Source: Alphaproteobacteria bacterium (GTDB lineage Bacteria > Pseudomonadota > Alphaproteobacteria > RF32 > CAG-239). From it: a stretch of DNA of 64,000 nucleotides. A program made the translations under genes and the position numbers. Below the pieces are notes generated by a model. The model ran no database searches and was not told where the DNA came from. It was given only the letters and a program-made list of their open reading frames with translations. This document shows positions 17,277 through 25,608 of this stretch, one piece after another (the first letter of the stretch is position 1; each line of letters begins with the position of its first letter). The stretch covers positions 1-64,000 of the forward strand of contig SUUJ01000002.1 of the NCBI GenBank assembly GCA_015062585.1, in the 5' to 3' direction.

Positions 17277-17747
17277 ATGAAGAAAGCCCTAAAAATCATA
17301 AGAAATCTTATCGTTTTTGTTTTATGGACATTTTTGTTCGTTTTTCTATCACAAAAACTTTTTATTCTGATATGGAATTTTGATATCTTATCACCTTATT
17401 CATGGAATATTATATCAGATTTTTGGAACAAGGGAGGAAGCTTTAAAACCTATCAAGATATCATTTTTCTGACCTTTTTGTTGTCTTTGCCTTTTTTATA
17501 TTTTTTCGGACTTCGAAAAGCTAAAAAACTAAACTATGCAAATATGTTTTTAGCTGTTTTCCATCGTTTTTTTAATGAAAAAATTGATGAACCGGAAAGA
17601 ATTGTGTTAAAAGGAATGAAATCAACTCAACAATATGTTGATGATGTGAAAAATGAGCTAGAATCCTTAAAGCCGGAAAAAAATCAGGAAGCTTCTTCGA
17701 TTCGTGCAAATGTGCTAAAAAAAATAAGCGAAGAAACAAAAAAATAA
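17277..17747 (+). CDS. Two-pass membrane protein, paralogue of the next gene's N-terminus
   Basis: This 156-residue protein has membrane segments near residues 8-32 and 60-80, then a cytoplasmic helical tail. Its first 100 residues follow the same plan as the next protein: a first segment ending just before a WNFDIL element, a short periplasmic loop with several tryptophans, a second segment, then IDEPERIV (IDEPKEWA occurs in the paralogue's loop). It lacks the long C-terminal extension of that paralogue. It starts 12 bases after the large helical gene, so it is in the same operon. Confidence 0.62.
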   Translation: MKKALKIIRNLIVFVLWTFLFVFLSQKLFILIWNFDILSPYSWNIISDFWNKGGSFKTYQDIIFLTFLLSLPFLYFFGLRKAKKLNYANMFLAVFHRFFNEKIDEPERIVLKGMKSTQQYVDDVKNELESLKPEKNQEASSIRANVLKKISEETKK

Positions 17748-17808
17748 TTTGTTGTTAACTAATTCTGTATTAGAATTAAGTAAATAAAAGAATATTAAGG
17801 AGTTTTTA

Positions 17809-19068
17809 TTGAAACCTGTTTTACTTTTGTTGAGAATAATAATTGTAGGCCTTCTATGGAGCGTATTCTTCTTAGAAGGTATAAGAGTTATTATGCTCAC
17901 AAACTGGTATTTTGATATTCTTCGTTGGACACACTGGCTTCACGCTTGGAACCTTTGGATATCCGGTTGGGTCATTGACGAACCGAAAGAATGGGCTTTT
18001 GTTTTAATCGTCTTTAGTATGATTCCCGTATGGATTACCGTTTGGGTAGCTCTCAGCACCATAAAATGGGGCGCTATATTTAAGCATCTTTGGTCTGTTC
18101 CTTTAAGTTTGTTCGGAAATGTTTTTGAAAAACCGATAAAACAAATCAAAAACACCGTAGCCGTAAAGGTTGTACATAAGAAAAAATCTTACAAAGAGAT
18201 TCGACCCAAAAGCGCCAATGTACCTGTTGAAGCGCCTGTATCTGCCTTCAATGAAGAAAAACGAGCCGCTCTTTCCGGGGCTCCTGTTCGTAAAAAACCC
18301 ATAAATTATGCTCCGACACCCATTCCTGTCAAAACTCAGGAACCTAAAGAATTTTCTCACTCTTTGTTCAATTTGGAAGCTGACGAAGATACTATTGATT
18401 TTGATCTATTCGAAGAATCTGTTGCACCTAAAGAAGAAAAAGTCGAAACTCCGACCGAAACTAAGGAACAACCGGTTGTAAAAAAACAGGATAAAAAATC
18501 TCAACAACAGCAAAATAACAAAAAATCAGATAATAAACCCCAACAACAGCAAAAGCAAAAAACAGCTTCTGCAAACTCTACTTTGGAAATTATTAAACAA
18601 AAAGGTTTTGATGTTATTACCGGTGCAACAATCAAAAATACCTTTATCGACTTTATAGGCGTTTCAAAAACCCAAATACTATTATGCCTTAACGATAAAG
18701 AACCGGGCGATTGGCTGGCTGATGAAGAAAGATTCAACGATGAAGAACCTTTATGGTTTTCTGAAAGTTCTCACCGAATTTCTCCGGTACGCAAAGCCGA
18801 TCTTGCCAGATTGACCTTGGAAGAAAAATTAAAAGATGCTGATTTATCATTTAGCGTAACACCTTATGTGATTATCCAAATAGGAAACATTATCAATGCC
18901 GAAGATATGCTTGATATTTGGAATGATATGAATGTAAATGTTACCAGAATAGATAGAGGAACACCAAAGGAAATACCTCTGTTTGCCAAAAACATTGAAG
19001 ACGCTGATGACAAAGCAGATAAATCTGTCTTAGAAAAAATCAAAAAATTACTAAGAACTATCGCTTAA
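17809..19068 (+). CDS. Two-pass membrane protein with long cytoplasmic extension, probable partner of the coupling ATPase
   Basis: This 419-residue protein starts at a TTG, supported by AAGGAG six bases upstream. Membrane segments lie at about 4-24 and 61-84, with a tryptophan-rich loop between them. Residues 110-250 are a low-complexity linker rich in Pro, Glu, Lys and Gln (including QQQQNNKK). A folded C-terminal domain occupies about 260-419 (GFDVITGATIKNTFIDFIGV ... VTPYVIIQIGNIINAEDML). That domain has a strand pattern a little like restriction-endonuclease folds but lacks a clear PD-(D/E)xK set. It lies 13 bases before the VirD4-type gene. Position and topology resemble DotM-like partners of coupling proteins, but no sequence link is shown. 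Confidence 0.62.
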   Translation: MKPVLLLLRIIIVGLLWSVFFLEGIRVIMLTNWYFDILRWTHWLHAWNLWISGWVIDEPKEWAFVLIVFSMIPVWITVWVALSTIKWGAIFKHLWSVPLSLFGNVFEKPIKQIKNTVAVKVVHKKKSYKEIRPKSANVPVEAPVSAFNEEKRAALSGAPVRKKPINYAPTPIPVKTQEPKEFSHSLFNLEADEDTIDFDLFEESVAPKEEKVETPTETKEQPVVKKQDKKSQQQQNNKKSDNKPQQQQKQKTASANSTLEIIKQKGFDVITGATIKNTFIDFIGVSKTQILLCLNDKEPGDWLADEERFNDEEPLWFSESSHRISPVRKADLARLTLEEKLKDADLSFSVTPYVIIQIGNIINAEDMLDIWNDMNVNVTRIDRGTPKEIPLFAKNIEDADDKADKSVLEKIKKLLRTIA

Positions 19069-19081
19069 TAAGAGGATAAAA

Positions 19082-21301
19082 ATGGCTTTAGAAAAAGAAG
19101 GCGAAGAATGGAAAGAATATAACAGTGCTGTCAGATGGATGGTTATAGCTTGCGCTATTTCTGTTGTACTCACTATAATTTTTGCAATTTTTTCAATACC
19201 GTTAGCCTATTTGGTGGGTAATGGTATTTCTAAAGAAAGCATTGATGATGTTTCAAAATTTATATCTTTTATCTTTACTCGTGATGGTTTTCTAAAACAT
19301 CGCTACTGGGTTTGGTTTAAACAACTTATGAACTACAACGGCTCTTTTTCTCTAAGCCTTTGGATTCCTCTATTGCCCTTTATTTCACTACCAATCGGTG
19401 CTTTTTTAGGTGCAATAACCAATCCTTATCGATTCCAATCAAATGTTCATGGTTCAGCTCGTTTAGCTGACGAAAAAGATGTTAAAAAAATGGGGTTATT
19501 TGATGGTTTTTGCATCGTTGTAGGCCGATTTAAAGGCAAACTTTTAAGAATGAACGAAACTCTTTCTGTTTTATGCTGCGCTCCTCCGGGAACCGGTAAA
19601 ACAGTTGGTGTTGTTATGCCTACCATTTACAATTCACCGACCATGAGTATCGTTGTAAACGACCCAAAACCTGAATTATGCTATTCTACCTCCGGTGCCA
19701 GAGCAAAAATAGGTCCTGTTTTTATCATTAACTGGGGTATGGAGGACAATCCGGCCGAAGGTATTTATTATCCTTCATGGAACCCGTTATCTCCAAACGC
19801 TGTTCCTGCTCAAGGTCCGGGTCGTGATATGTATGTCGATTCTATGTGCAACACCTTGGTCGAAGAACCAAAAGGCGGTGCAGACCCCCACTGGTCAAAG
19901 ACAGGTCGTGCAGCCCTAAACGGATTCATTCACTTTATTGTATCAAAATGCGAAAAAGCTCGCGCCAACGACTACTTTATCGGACGCGTTTTCGAAGGAA
20001 AATTGGACGACGATGATAAAAAAGTGCTAGAGGGTTATTATATGAGTATGAACGACCCTCAAGCCGCCCGCGCACTGGCAAATCTCCGAGGAGGCACTCT
20101 AAATATCGACAATTACCTTCCTATCGGAACTTGGGCTTTGCTACCGGAAAAATGGATTGGCCATGAATCTTGTATTGCTATGATTCTGGAATGGATTACC
20201 GAAGCTCAAATCAAACAATCTCAAGACATTAAACGCCGTTTGGAAGAAGGCGATCAAATGGCCGCCATGGCAGACCCTATGCGAGACTTGTTGGAAGAAG
20301 CTATTGAAGAGGCTCGTAAATTCGGTTATTCTCAACGCTGTATAGTGGAGCTTAGCCAACTCAGTTCAATGCCCGATAAAGAGCGTGGTTCTGTACTTTC
20401 TACCGCTTTTGCAGGTATTGGTATTTTCAAAAACTCAGCTGTTGTGGCCCGAACAAGCTTTTCCGATCTTGCATTTAAGGATTTGCGCGGTATGAAAGAT
20501 CCTATTACCGGTCAATTTAAGCCTATATCTGTTTATTTGTCGGTAAACCAAGTAGATGCCCAAGCTTTGAGTGTTATTTCAGGTACATTCTTTGACTTAA
20601 TGTCATCTTACCTTATTGCTAACCCACCAAATTTTGTGAATTCCACCGATGGCAAAATGGGTCCTTTCCCTTGTTTGTTCGCAATCGACGAGTTCCCAAC
20701 CCTGCCAAAACTAAAAGCTGTTATTGACGGTCCGGCGGTTGGTCGTGGTCAAAAAGTTTCTTATCTTTTAATCGGACAAGATTTAGGACAAATTTCAGGT
20801 AAATATGGTAAAGATGACCTTGAAACAGTTATATCTACCACCGCCTGCAAAGTTATTTTATCTCAAAACAACGAAGTAACTGCCCAGCGTTTCTCTAAAA
20901 TGATAGGTAATAAGACTGTACAAACCACCTCTTATTCAAAACAAGAAGGTTTATCTAAAGGTGCTAATCCTTTTGCTAAAAATGTAAGTTATAGTTTGCA
21001 AGCGGCTCCTGTTATATCAACAACCCAACTACTAAGCTTACCTATGCTTAAGCAGGTTGTTTTAATGCAAAGTTTTATTGATAGACCTATTATTGCCGAT
21101 TCTCCTCGTTGGTATTTGGATCCTAAAATGAAAGCTTTACAAAAACTTCCGCCTGCTCCTAATGTTCCTGACTGGATTGTTGCTCAACGAGAAGATATTA
21201 ACGACGATATGTTATCAAAACTCGGTATTGAATATAACGAAAATAGCGATAACGGAGAATTTGAAGAATACGAAAAAGAATTTAGTGAAGAAGATAATTA
21301 G
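19082..21301 (+). CDS. VirD4/TraG-type type IV coupling ATPase
   Basis: This 739-residue membrane ATPase has two N-terminal membrane segments (about 18-45 and 90-112), then NVHGSARLAD, the typical entry to the TraG/VirD4 domain. Walker A is APPGTGKT at 167-174, and VVNDPKPEL follows at 191-199. Walker B is LFAIDEFPTLP with D536-E537, and the conserved glutamine motif is LIGQDLGQI. A helical all-alpha domain lies between the Walker motifs. The acidic tail (EEYEKEFSEED) could bind partners. These proteins select substrates for type IV secretion or conjugation. No VirB or relaxase gene is in the window, so it is either served by a distant apparatus or works with the unknown genes upstream. Confidence 0.93.
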   Translation: MALEKEGEEWKEYNSAVRWMVIACAISVVLTIIFAIFSIPLAYLVGNGISKESIDDVSKFISFIFTRDGFLKHRYWVWFKQLMNYNGSFSLSLWIPLLPFISLPIGAFLGAITNPYRFQSNVHGSARLADEKDVKKMGLFDGFCIVVGRFKGKLLRMNETLSVLCCAPPGTGKTVGVVMPTIYNSPTMSIVVNDPKPELCYSTSGARAKIGPVFIINWGMEDNPAEGIYYPSWNPLSPNAVPAQGPGRDMYVDSMCNTLVEEPKGGADPHWSKTGRAALNGFIHFIVSKCEKARANDYFIGRVFEGKLDDDDKKVLEGYYMSMNDPQAARALANLRGGTLNIDNYLPIGTWALLPEKWIGHESCIAMILEWITEAQIKQSQDIKRRLEEGDQMAAMADPMRDLLEEAIEEARKFGYSQRCIVELSQLSSMPDKERGSVLSTAFAGIGIFKNSAVVARTSFSDLAFKDLRGMKDPITGQFKPISVYLSVNQVDAQALSVISGTFFDLMSSYLIANPPNFVNSTDGKMGPFPCLFAIDEFPTLPKLKAVIDGPAVGRGQKVSYLLIGQDLGQISGKYGKDDLETVISTTACKVILSQNNEVTAQRFSKMIGNKTVQTTSYSKQEGLSKGANPFAKNVSYSLQAAPVISTTQLLSLPMLKQVVLMQSFIDRPIIADSPRWYLDPKMKALQKLPPAPNVPDWIVAQREDINDDMLSKLGIEYNENSDNGEFEEYEKEFSEEDN

Positions 21302-21309
21302 TTATAAAA

Positions 21310-21334
21310 AACGCCTTTTTCTAAGGCGTTTTTT
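21310..21334. terminator. Bidirectional terminator between the coupling ATPase and yacG
   Basis: AACGCCTT / AAGGCGTT with a five-base loop is flanked by A residues on the left and T residues on the right, so it can act on both converging transcripts. Confidence 0.92.
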
Positions 21335-21335
21335 A

Positions 21336-21524
21336 TTATTCAGCATCATCTTTCGGTGTCAGAGCCTCTTCCAGTTCTTTAATATCATTTTCATCAAGCC
21401 TGTTAGCTTCAAAAGTATATTTTCCGCTAAACCAATTACCCAAATCTATATCAGCACACCTTTTAGAACAAAAAGGCTTATATTTGTCATCTTCATATTC
21501 TTTTTTACATATGGCACAAATCAT
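21336..21524 (-). CDS. yacG: YacG zinc protein (DNA gyrase inhibitor family)
   Basis: This is a 62-residue zinc-ribbon protein with CAIC at residues 3-6 and the second cysteine pair in FCSKRCADIDLGNW, the hallmark of YacG. In Escherichia coli YacG binds GyrB and inhibits gyrase. Length and motif fit the family well. Its start overlaps the stop of the RNase G gene by four bases (ATGA). The order maf-rng-yacG is common in alphaproteobacteria. Confidence 0.92.
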   Translation of the reverse strand: MICAICKKEYEDDKYKPFCSKRCADIDLGNWFSGKYTFEANRLDENDIKELEEALTPKDDAE

Positions 21525-22672
21525 TTTTCTACCCTTCCTGTCCCTTTACAAGTCGGACACTCTTCAGAAAAAACATCGCTTAAAGTAGGTCTTCGTCTGT
21601 TTCTGACAATTTCAACATTTCCGGCTCTGCTCAAACCTAAAACCCTTGCCTTACAAACATCTTCTTTCAGCTCTTTTTCTAAAATTTCCATACTGTTTTT
21701 CAAAAATTTATATTCAGAAACACCGGCAAAATCTACTATTATTTTTCCCGACAGATTTCTTAATATTATTTGCCTTGCAATTTCTTGAGCCGCTTCATTA
21801 TTAAGCCTGCCAAGTCCTCCTTGAGAACACCCTTCTCCGCTATCTACATCAATAGCAACAAAAGCTTTTGTTTCTTCTATAATAACTCTACCGCCGCATT
21901 TTAACTTTACTTCTTTTTGTAAAGCATCATTTATCATTTCTGAAATACCGTTATTTTCAAAAGCTTTGTTATCATACTCAACATCACAAATATTTAAAAA
22001 CTTATCTTCCAACAAATGATTATCAACCACAACTTTATCAAGACAAGTTGTTTCTCTTGCTAAAACATCTTCAATTATATTATCCTTCAAATACAACAAA
22101 CACGGCGCATCAGATGATTTTGCTTTTTTTACAATTTCATCAAACAAGTTTTCTAAACACCGCATCTCTGCCAATATATCATCTTTTTTTGCATCTTTTG
22201 CTGATGTTCTTATGGTAAATCCGCCGCTGTTTGCATTTTCCATAATCAAATTAACTAAATTTTCTCTTATCTCATCATCATCTATTTTATTTGATACGGT
22301 TATTTCTTCACCATATGGATCATACACCAAATAAACACCGGCCAAACGCAAAAATCTTGACAATCTGGCGCCTTTTTCAGCTCTTTGCTCTTGAGATACC
22401 TGAACTATAACACCTTGTCCTTCTATAGCCTCTAAACTCTCCAAATTGTTTTCTTCCGAATTTATAAAAGCATCTCTGTTAGAACCTATATTAACAAAAT
22501 ACCCTGTTTTATCATTAGCTGTTTTGATTTTTTTTGTAATTCGACCGAGATAAATATTTCCTTCATTTGCTTTATTATTGTCAACAACGAACAATTCTTT
22601 CAAATTACCATTATCTAAACATGCAATTTTCTTTATTCCGTTTTTATTTTCTATAACAAGCTTATTTATCAT
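21521..22672 (-). CDS. rng: Ribonuclease G/E family endoribonuclease
   Basis: This 383-residue endonuclease is of the RNase E/G catalytic-core type. An N-terminal S1-like RNA-binding region (about 35-110, GNIYLGRITKKI ... GYFVNIGS) precedes the catalytic metal-binding aspartates in AFVAIDVDSGEG and KIIVDFAGV. The C-terminal CPTCKG supplies the zinc-link cysteines used for dimerisation. It is shorter than Escherichia coli RNase G (489 residues) and has no degradosome scaffold tail, so it is G-like rather than E-like. It lies between maf and yacG with 4-base overlaps on both sides. Confidence 0.92.
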   Translation of the reverse strand: MINKLVIENKNGIKKIACLDNGNLKELFVVDNNKANEGNIYLGRITKKIKTANDKTGYFVNIGSNRDAFINSEENNLESLEAIEGQGVIVQVSQEQRAEKGARLSRFLRLAGVYLVYDPYGEEITVSNKIDDDEIRENLVNLIMENANSGGFTIRTSAKDAKKDDILAEMRCLENLFDEIVKKAKSSDAPCLLYLKDNIIEDVLARETTCLDKVVVDNHLLEDKFLNICDVEYDNKAFENNGISEMINDALQKEVKLKCGGRVIIEETKAFVAIDVDSGEGCSQGGLGRLNNEAAQEIARQIILRNLSGKIIVDFAGVSEYKFLKNSMEILEKELKEDVCKARVLGLSRAGNVEIVRNRRRPTLSDVFSEECPTCKGTGRVEK

Positions 22673-23238
22673 TTTACCCCGGCTCCAATTAACAAATTAC
22701 GCGCTTCAAACAAAGGCAAACCAACCACACTACTGTAAGAACCTATCATTTGTTTTACAAAACCGGCTAATTTTCCCTCTATTTTATAACCGGCACAACC
22801 ATGCCACTCGCCGGAATTTACATATTCTAATATTTCTTTTTCAGTCAATTTTTTCATTTTTATTTTTGTTGAATTAAGTTTTACAACAGCTTTTCCTTTT
22901 TTATCAACCACACAAACCCCTGTTAAAACTTTATGTGTTTTACCTGAAAGCATTTGCATAACTTTAACTTGTTCTTCGTCTGAGTGAGATTTTTGAATGA
23001 TTGTCGTTTGACAAACAACAACAGTATCCGAAGCCAGAACAACCTCACCTTTATGTTTATTTGCCACAAACAATGCCTTTTCTTTAGCCATTCTCTTAAC
23101 ATACTGGCTTGGTTTTTCTTTATTTTTAGGAGTTTCATCAATATCTGCCGGCTCTATTTTAGCCGGTTCAAAACCTATTTGCGACAACAACATTTTTCGC
23201 TGTGGAGACTGCGAAGCTAATATAAAATCTTTTACCAT
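22669..23238 (-). CDS. maf: Maf-type nucleotide pyrophosphatase
   Basis: This 189-residue Maf/YceF-family enzyme hydrolyses non-canonical or canonical nucleoside triphosphates to monophosphates. The N-terminal ILASQSPQRKMLL signature, the ASDTVV motif with its catalytic aspartate, and the later GYKIEGKLAGF stretch fit the family. It is followed with a 4-base overlap by rng. In many alphaproteobacteria maf lies close to the replication origin, as here. Confidence 0.93.
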   Translation of the reverse strand: MVKDFILASQSPQRKMLLSQIGFEPAKIEPADIDETPKNKEKPSQYVKRMAKEKALFVANKHKGEVVLASDTVVVCQTTIIQKSHSDEEQVKVMQMLSGKTHKVLTGVCVVDKKGKAVVKLNSTKIKMKKLTEKEILEYVNSGEWHGCAGYKIEGKLAGFVKQMIGSYSSVVGLPLFEARNLLIGAGVK

Positions 23239-23249
23239 ATTAAAATTCC

Positions 23250-23289
23250 AAATAAAAAAGGGTTTTTAGCTACAAAAATCTAAAAACCC
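23250..23289 (-). terminator. Rho-independent terminator after dksA
   Basis: The arms 23260-23269 (GGGTTTTTAG) and 23280-23289 (CTAAAAACCC) pair perfectly across a ten-base loop. Read on the minus strand the stem is followed by TTTTTTATTT, ten bases after the dksA stop codon. Confidence 0.9.
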
Positions 23290-23298
23290 ATAAAAAAA

Positions 23299-23724
23299 CT
23301 ATACTTCATCGTCATAAGTTTTTTCCATTCTTTCGTGACGCTCTTGAGCTTCTATCGAAAGAGTGGTAACCGGACGAGCCTCTAATCTTTCCAAACCGAT
23401 AGGATCACCTGTTTCCTCACAGTATCCGTAAGATCCGTCTTCTATTCTTTTCAAAGCCTCATCTATTTTAGAGATAAGTTTTCTTGCTCTATCACGAGTT
23501 CTTAACTCCAAAGCTTTATCTGACTCTAAAGAAGCTCTGTCAATTTGATCCGGTTGATTTAAACCGCCTTGTTTCAAATCATCTAATGTGTCTTTAGATT
23601 GACCGATTAAAGATTTTTTCCAAGATAACAACTTCTGACGAAAATATTCCAAATGCATTTCGCACATATATTCTTCGTCTTTAGATGGTCTGTAATCAGG
23701 TGAAAGAACAATTTCGCTATCCAT
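23299..23724 (-). CDS. dksA: DksA-type transcription factor without zinc-binding cysteines
   Basis: This 141-residue member of the DksA/TraR family enters the RNA polymerase secondary channel and works with ppGpp. The coiled coil carries the acidic tip region DRASLESDKALELRTRDR. The zinc-finger region is recognisable (YGYCEETGDPIGLERLEARP) but only the first of four cysteines is present: the others are T, S and A. Such zinc-less DksA is known from alphaproteobacteria such as Caulobacter. It is followed by its own terminator. The neighbour fliX is upstream on the same strand. Confidence 0.93.
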   Translation of the reverse strand: MDSEIVLSPDYRPSKDEEYMCEMHLEYFRQKLLSWKKSLIGQSKDTLDDLKQGGLNQPDQIDRASLESDKALELRTRDRARKLISKIDEALKRIEDGSYGYCEETGDPIGLERLEARPVTTLSIEAQERHERMEKTYDDEV

Positions 23725-23823
23725 TAAATAACTCCTTAAATTGCAATAATAAAATTTTAGTTAAAGATATAGTAAACAAATATAAATTCAAGCAAAAACA
23801 AAGGTTTTTCACTTAAATATTTT

Positions 23824-24246
23824 TTACCTTACAAGTTTTGCTAATTCAACTTCCACTCTTAGCTCTATTTCAGCTAATATTTCTTTCAATTTTTCATCAT
23901 TTGTTTCTACATCTTTTTGTTTAACCAAACGAGATATTTCTATCAATTTTTCCTTAGAAACAACCCCTGTTATAATTTCTTGTCGTATTTCTTCTAAATT
24001 ATCAAGTAATGTATTTGCTTTTTTTATCAATTTTTTTCTTATTTGCTTTTCTTCATCACCGTCAACCATCTGAGCCGCAAAAATAGCTCCTGCACCACTT
24101 ACAGCCGATGCTGTATTAACATCAGCCATTGAGTTTGTACTTACATTTTTCAAATAATCAGAAAAATTTTCACCTGATGATATTTTTCTGGTGCCGTTGT
24201 TCTTTGATATTTCTGTATTTTTCTTTACATTATCAACTCTAAACAA
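23824..24246 (-). CDS. fliX: Flagellar assembly regulator FliX
   Basis: This 140-residue protein has the FliX plan: a disordered N-terminus, a short hydrophobic stretch (SAVSGAGAIFAAQMV), a charged helical middle (RKKLIKKANTLLDNLEEIRQ) and the family's conserved C-terminus LAEIELRVEVELAKL. FliX is specific to alphaproteobacteria and links flagellar basal-body assembly to class III/IV gene expression through FlbD. Its presence suggests a flagellated cell or recent ancestor, although no other flagellar gene is in the window. dksA lies downstream on the same strand, a known association. Confidence 0.83.
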   Translation of the reverse strand: MFRVDNVKKNTEISKNNGTRKISSGENFSDYLKNVSTNSMADVNTASAVSGAGAIFAAQMVDGDEEKQIRKKLIKKANTLLDNLEEIRQEIITGVVSKEKLIEISRLVKQKDVETNDEKLKEILAEIELRVEVELAKLVR

Positions 24247-24256
24247 AATATACTCC

Positions 24257-24823
24257 CTAATAAAAATACCATTTTATAAAATTTGAATCATTTTTACAAT
24301 TTTCTATAGACAACTTTGAATCCACCGGAAAAGATTTGCCGTTTTTCTTAGGAAAATAAGCTACAGGAACATTATTTATATCAATTTGAAAAATATTAGT
24401 TTTTCTTCTTTCTAACCAATTTATTTGTGATAATGTTATACAAGCTTTTGGATTTAAATCATCAAAAACAATTGTATAACCCTTTTCCCCGTTTTTTGCT
24501 ACAACAACCCCACCATTTAACCTATGTTTCAAAGAATAAGAGCTTCCCGATTTCAGACACATATGATTCGGAGCTGTTTTATCTGTTTCACATATTTTTT
24601 TATTAAAATCAGCATCTATTTCATATTTTCCCGAAAATGTGTAGTTTGCTGATATTATTTTTTGCAAATCTTTTATATCGGAAGAAGCTAAACTTTGCTT
24701 TAAAACATCATAAGAACTTGTTACAACTTTTAGCACACCAATTCCAACCAAAGAAATTATTGATATAGCACCTAAAACTTCTACTAAGGAACTTCCTTTT
24801 TGATTATTTTTTCTTAAAAACAT
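24257..24823 (-). CDS. Type IV pilin-like protein
   Basis: This 188-residue protein starts with a prepilin-type leader, MFLRKNNQKG, followed by SSLVEVLGAISIISLVGIGV. The glycine before the cut, the glutamate at mature position 5 and the hydrophobic helix are the prepilin peptidase pattern. The globular part has paired cysteines (CETDK ... HMCLK; then KACITL ... IENCKN), like type IVb pilins of the PilS kind. It would be processed at the inner membrane and assembled into a pilus or pseudopilus. No prepilin peptidase or assembly ATPase gene is nearby. Confidence 0.75.
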   Translation of the reverse strand: MFLRKNNQKGSSLVEVLGAISIISLVGIGVLKVVTSSYDVLKQSLASSDIKDLQKIISANYTFSGKYEIDADFNKKICETDKTAPNHMCLKSGSSYSLKHRLNGGVVVAKNGEKGYTIVFDDLNPKACITLSQINWLERRKTNIFQIDINNVPVAYFPKKNGKSFPVDSKLSIENCKNDSNFIKWYFY

Positions 24824-24968
24824 ATCTTTCTCCGCAATATATATAATAACAATATCATTAAAATATCATATAAACAACTAATTATATCATTTTTTTCTTT
24901 AATTTTTTTTATATTTATTTATACTCATATTCGTAAATTATATTTTATATAAAAAATAGGAGTTTCTA

Positions 24969-25511
24969 ATGAATAAAAATATAGCCTTGTTAGCAGCTGT
25001 TTCTGTATTAGCTTTATCAGCTAATGCAAACGCTTTAGAATTTAGACCATATGTTGGTGTTCAATACAACTACACTGAAGTAGATGCAAAAGAAGTTAAA
25101 CCTGATATGAATTCATATTCCGTTGTTATCGGAACTGAATACAACAAATATTTTTCTACAGAAGTTTTCTACCAAAATTCAGATAAATCAAATGATATGA
25201 TTAACGGTACAAAAGTAAAATCTGATTTTGACGCTTACGGTTTAGATGCCTACGCTTATTTACCGCTAGGTTGTGATAGAGTATGGTCTGTTTTTGCAAC
25301 AGCCGGTATCGCAAACTATGATTCTGATACATCATCAGTTCAAGGAAAAGGCGAAGATAACGGTCTTGGTTATCGTTTAGGTGCCGGTATTCAATACAGC
25401 ATCACAAACGATCTGGCTGTAAGAGCTATTGCTCGTCATATTTGGGCTGATAAACTCGAAGATGTTGATGATATGAAAGAATTTTCTTTGGGTGTTAAAT
25501 ACGCTTTCTAA
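24969..25511 (+). CDS. Small outer-membrane beta-barrel protein
   Basis: This 180-residue protein has a signal peptide (MNKNIALLAAVSVLALSANANA) and an OmpA-like or opacity-type eight-strand barrel. Alternating aromatic strands such as EFRPYVGVQYNYTEV, and the final FSLGVKYAF with a C-terminal phenylalanine, are the outer-membrane assembly signal. A ribosome site TAGGAG precedes the start and a strong terminator follows the stop, so it is probably expressed alone and abundantly. No function beyond outer-membrane surface protein can be read. Confidence 0.87.
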   Translation: MNKNIALLAAVSVLALSANANALEFRPYVGVQYNYTEVDAKEVKPDMNSYSVVIGTEYNKYFSTEVFYQNSDKSNDMINGTKVKSDFDAYGLDAYAYLPLGCDRVWSVFATAGIANYDSDTSSVQGKGEDNGLGYRLGAGIQYSITNDLAVRAIARHIWADKLEDVDDMKEFSLGVKYAF

Positions 25512-25530
25512 TAAAGCGAAATTATAAAAT

Positions 25531-25556
25531 AAAAAGGAAGTTTTCACTTCCTTTTT
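25531..25556 (+). terminator. Rho-independent terminator after the beta-barrel gene
   Basis: AAAAAGGAAG and CTTCCTTTTT pair around a six-base loop, with the T run forming the 3' end. Confidence 0.9.
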
Positions 25557-25608
25557 ATTTTATTCAAACTATATTATACAAAAAATAAATATAAAGGATT
25601 TAATAAAA

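Noticed and set aside
17755-17780. TAATTC...GAATTA inverted repeat upstream of the TTG-start membrane gene as an operator
   Set aside because: It is short, AT-only apart from two bases, and overlaps a weak promoter; it is not distinguishable from chance here.
18481-18560. Glutamine/lysine-rich repeat coding stretch as a tandem repeat or phase-variable tract
   Set aside because: The unit is irregular at DNA level and reads as a disordered linker in frame; no perfect repeats were seen.
24584-24599. TGTTTCACATATTTTT, left half of a parS site
   Set aside because: Only the left half matches; the right half is a run of T residues.
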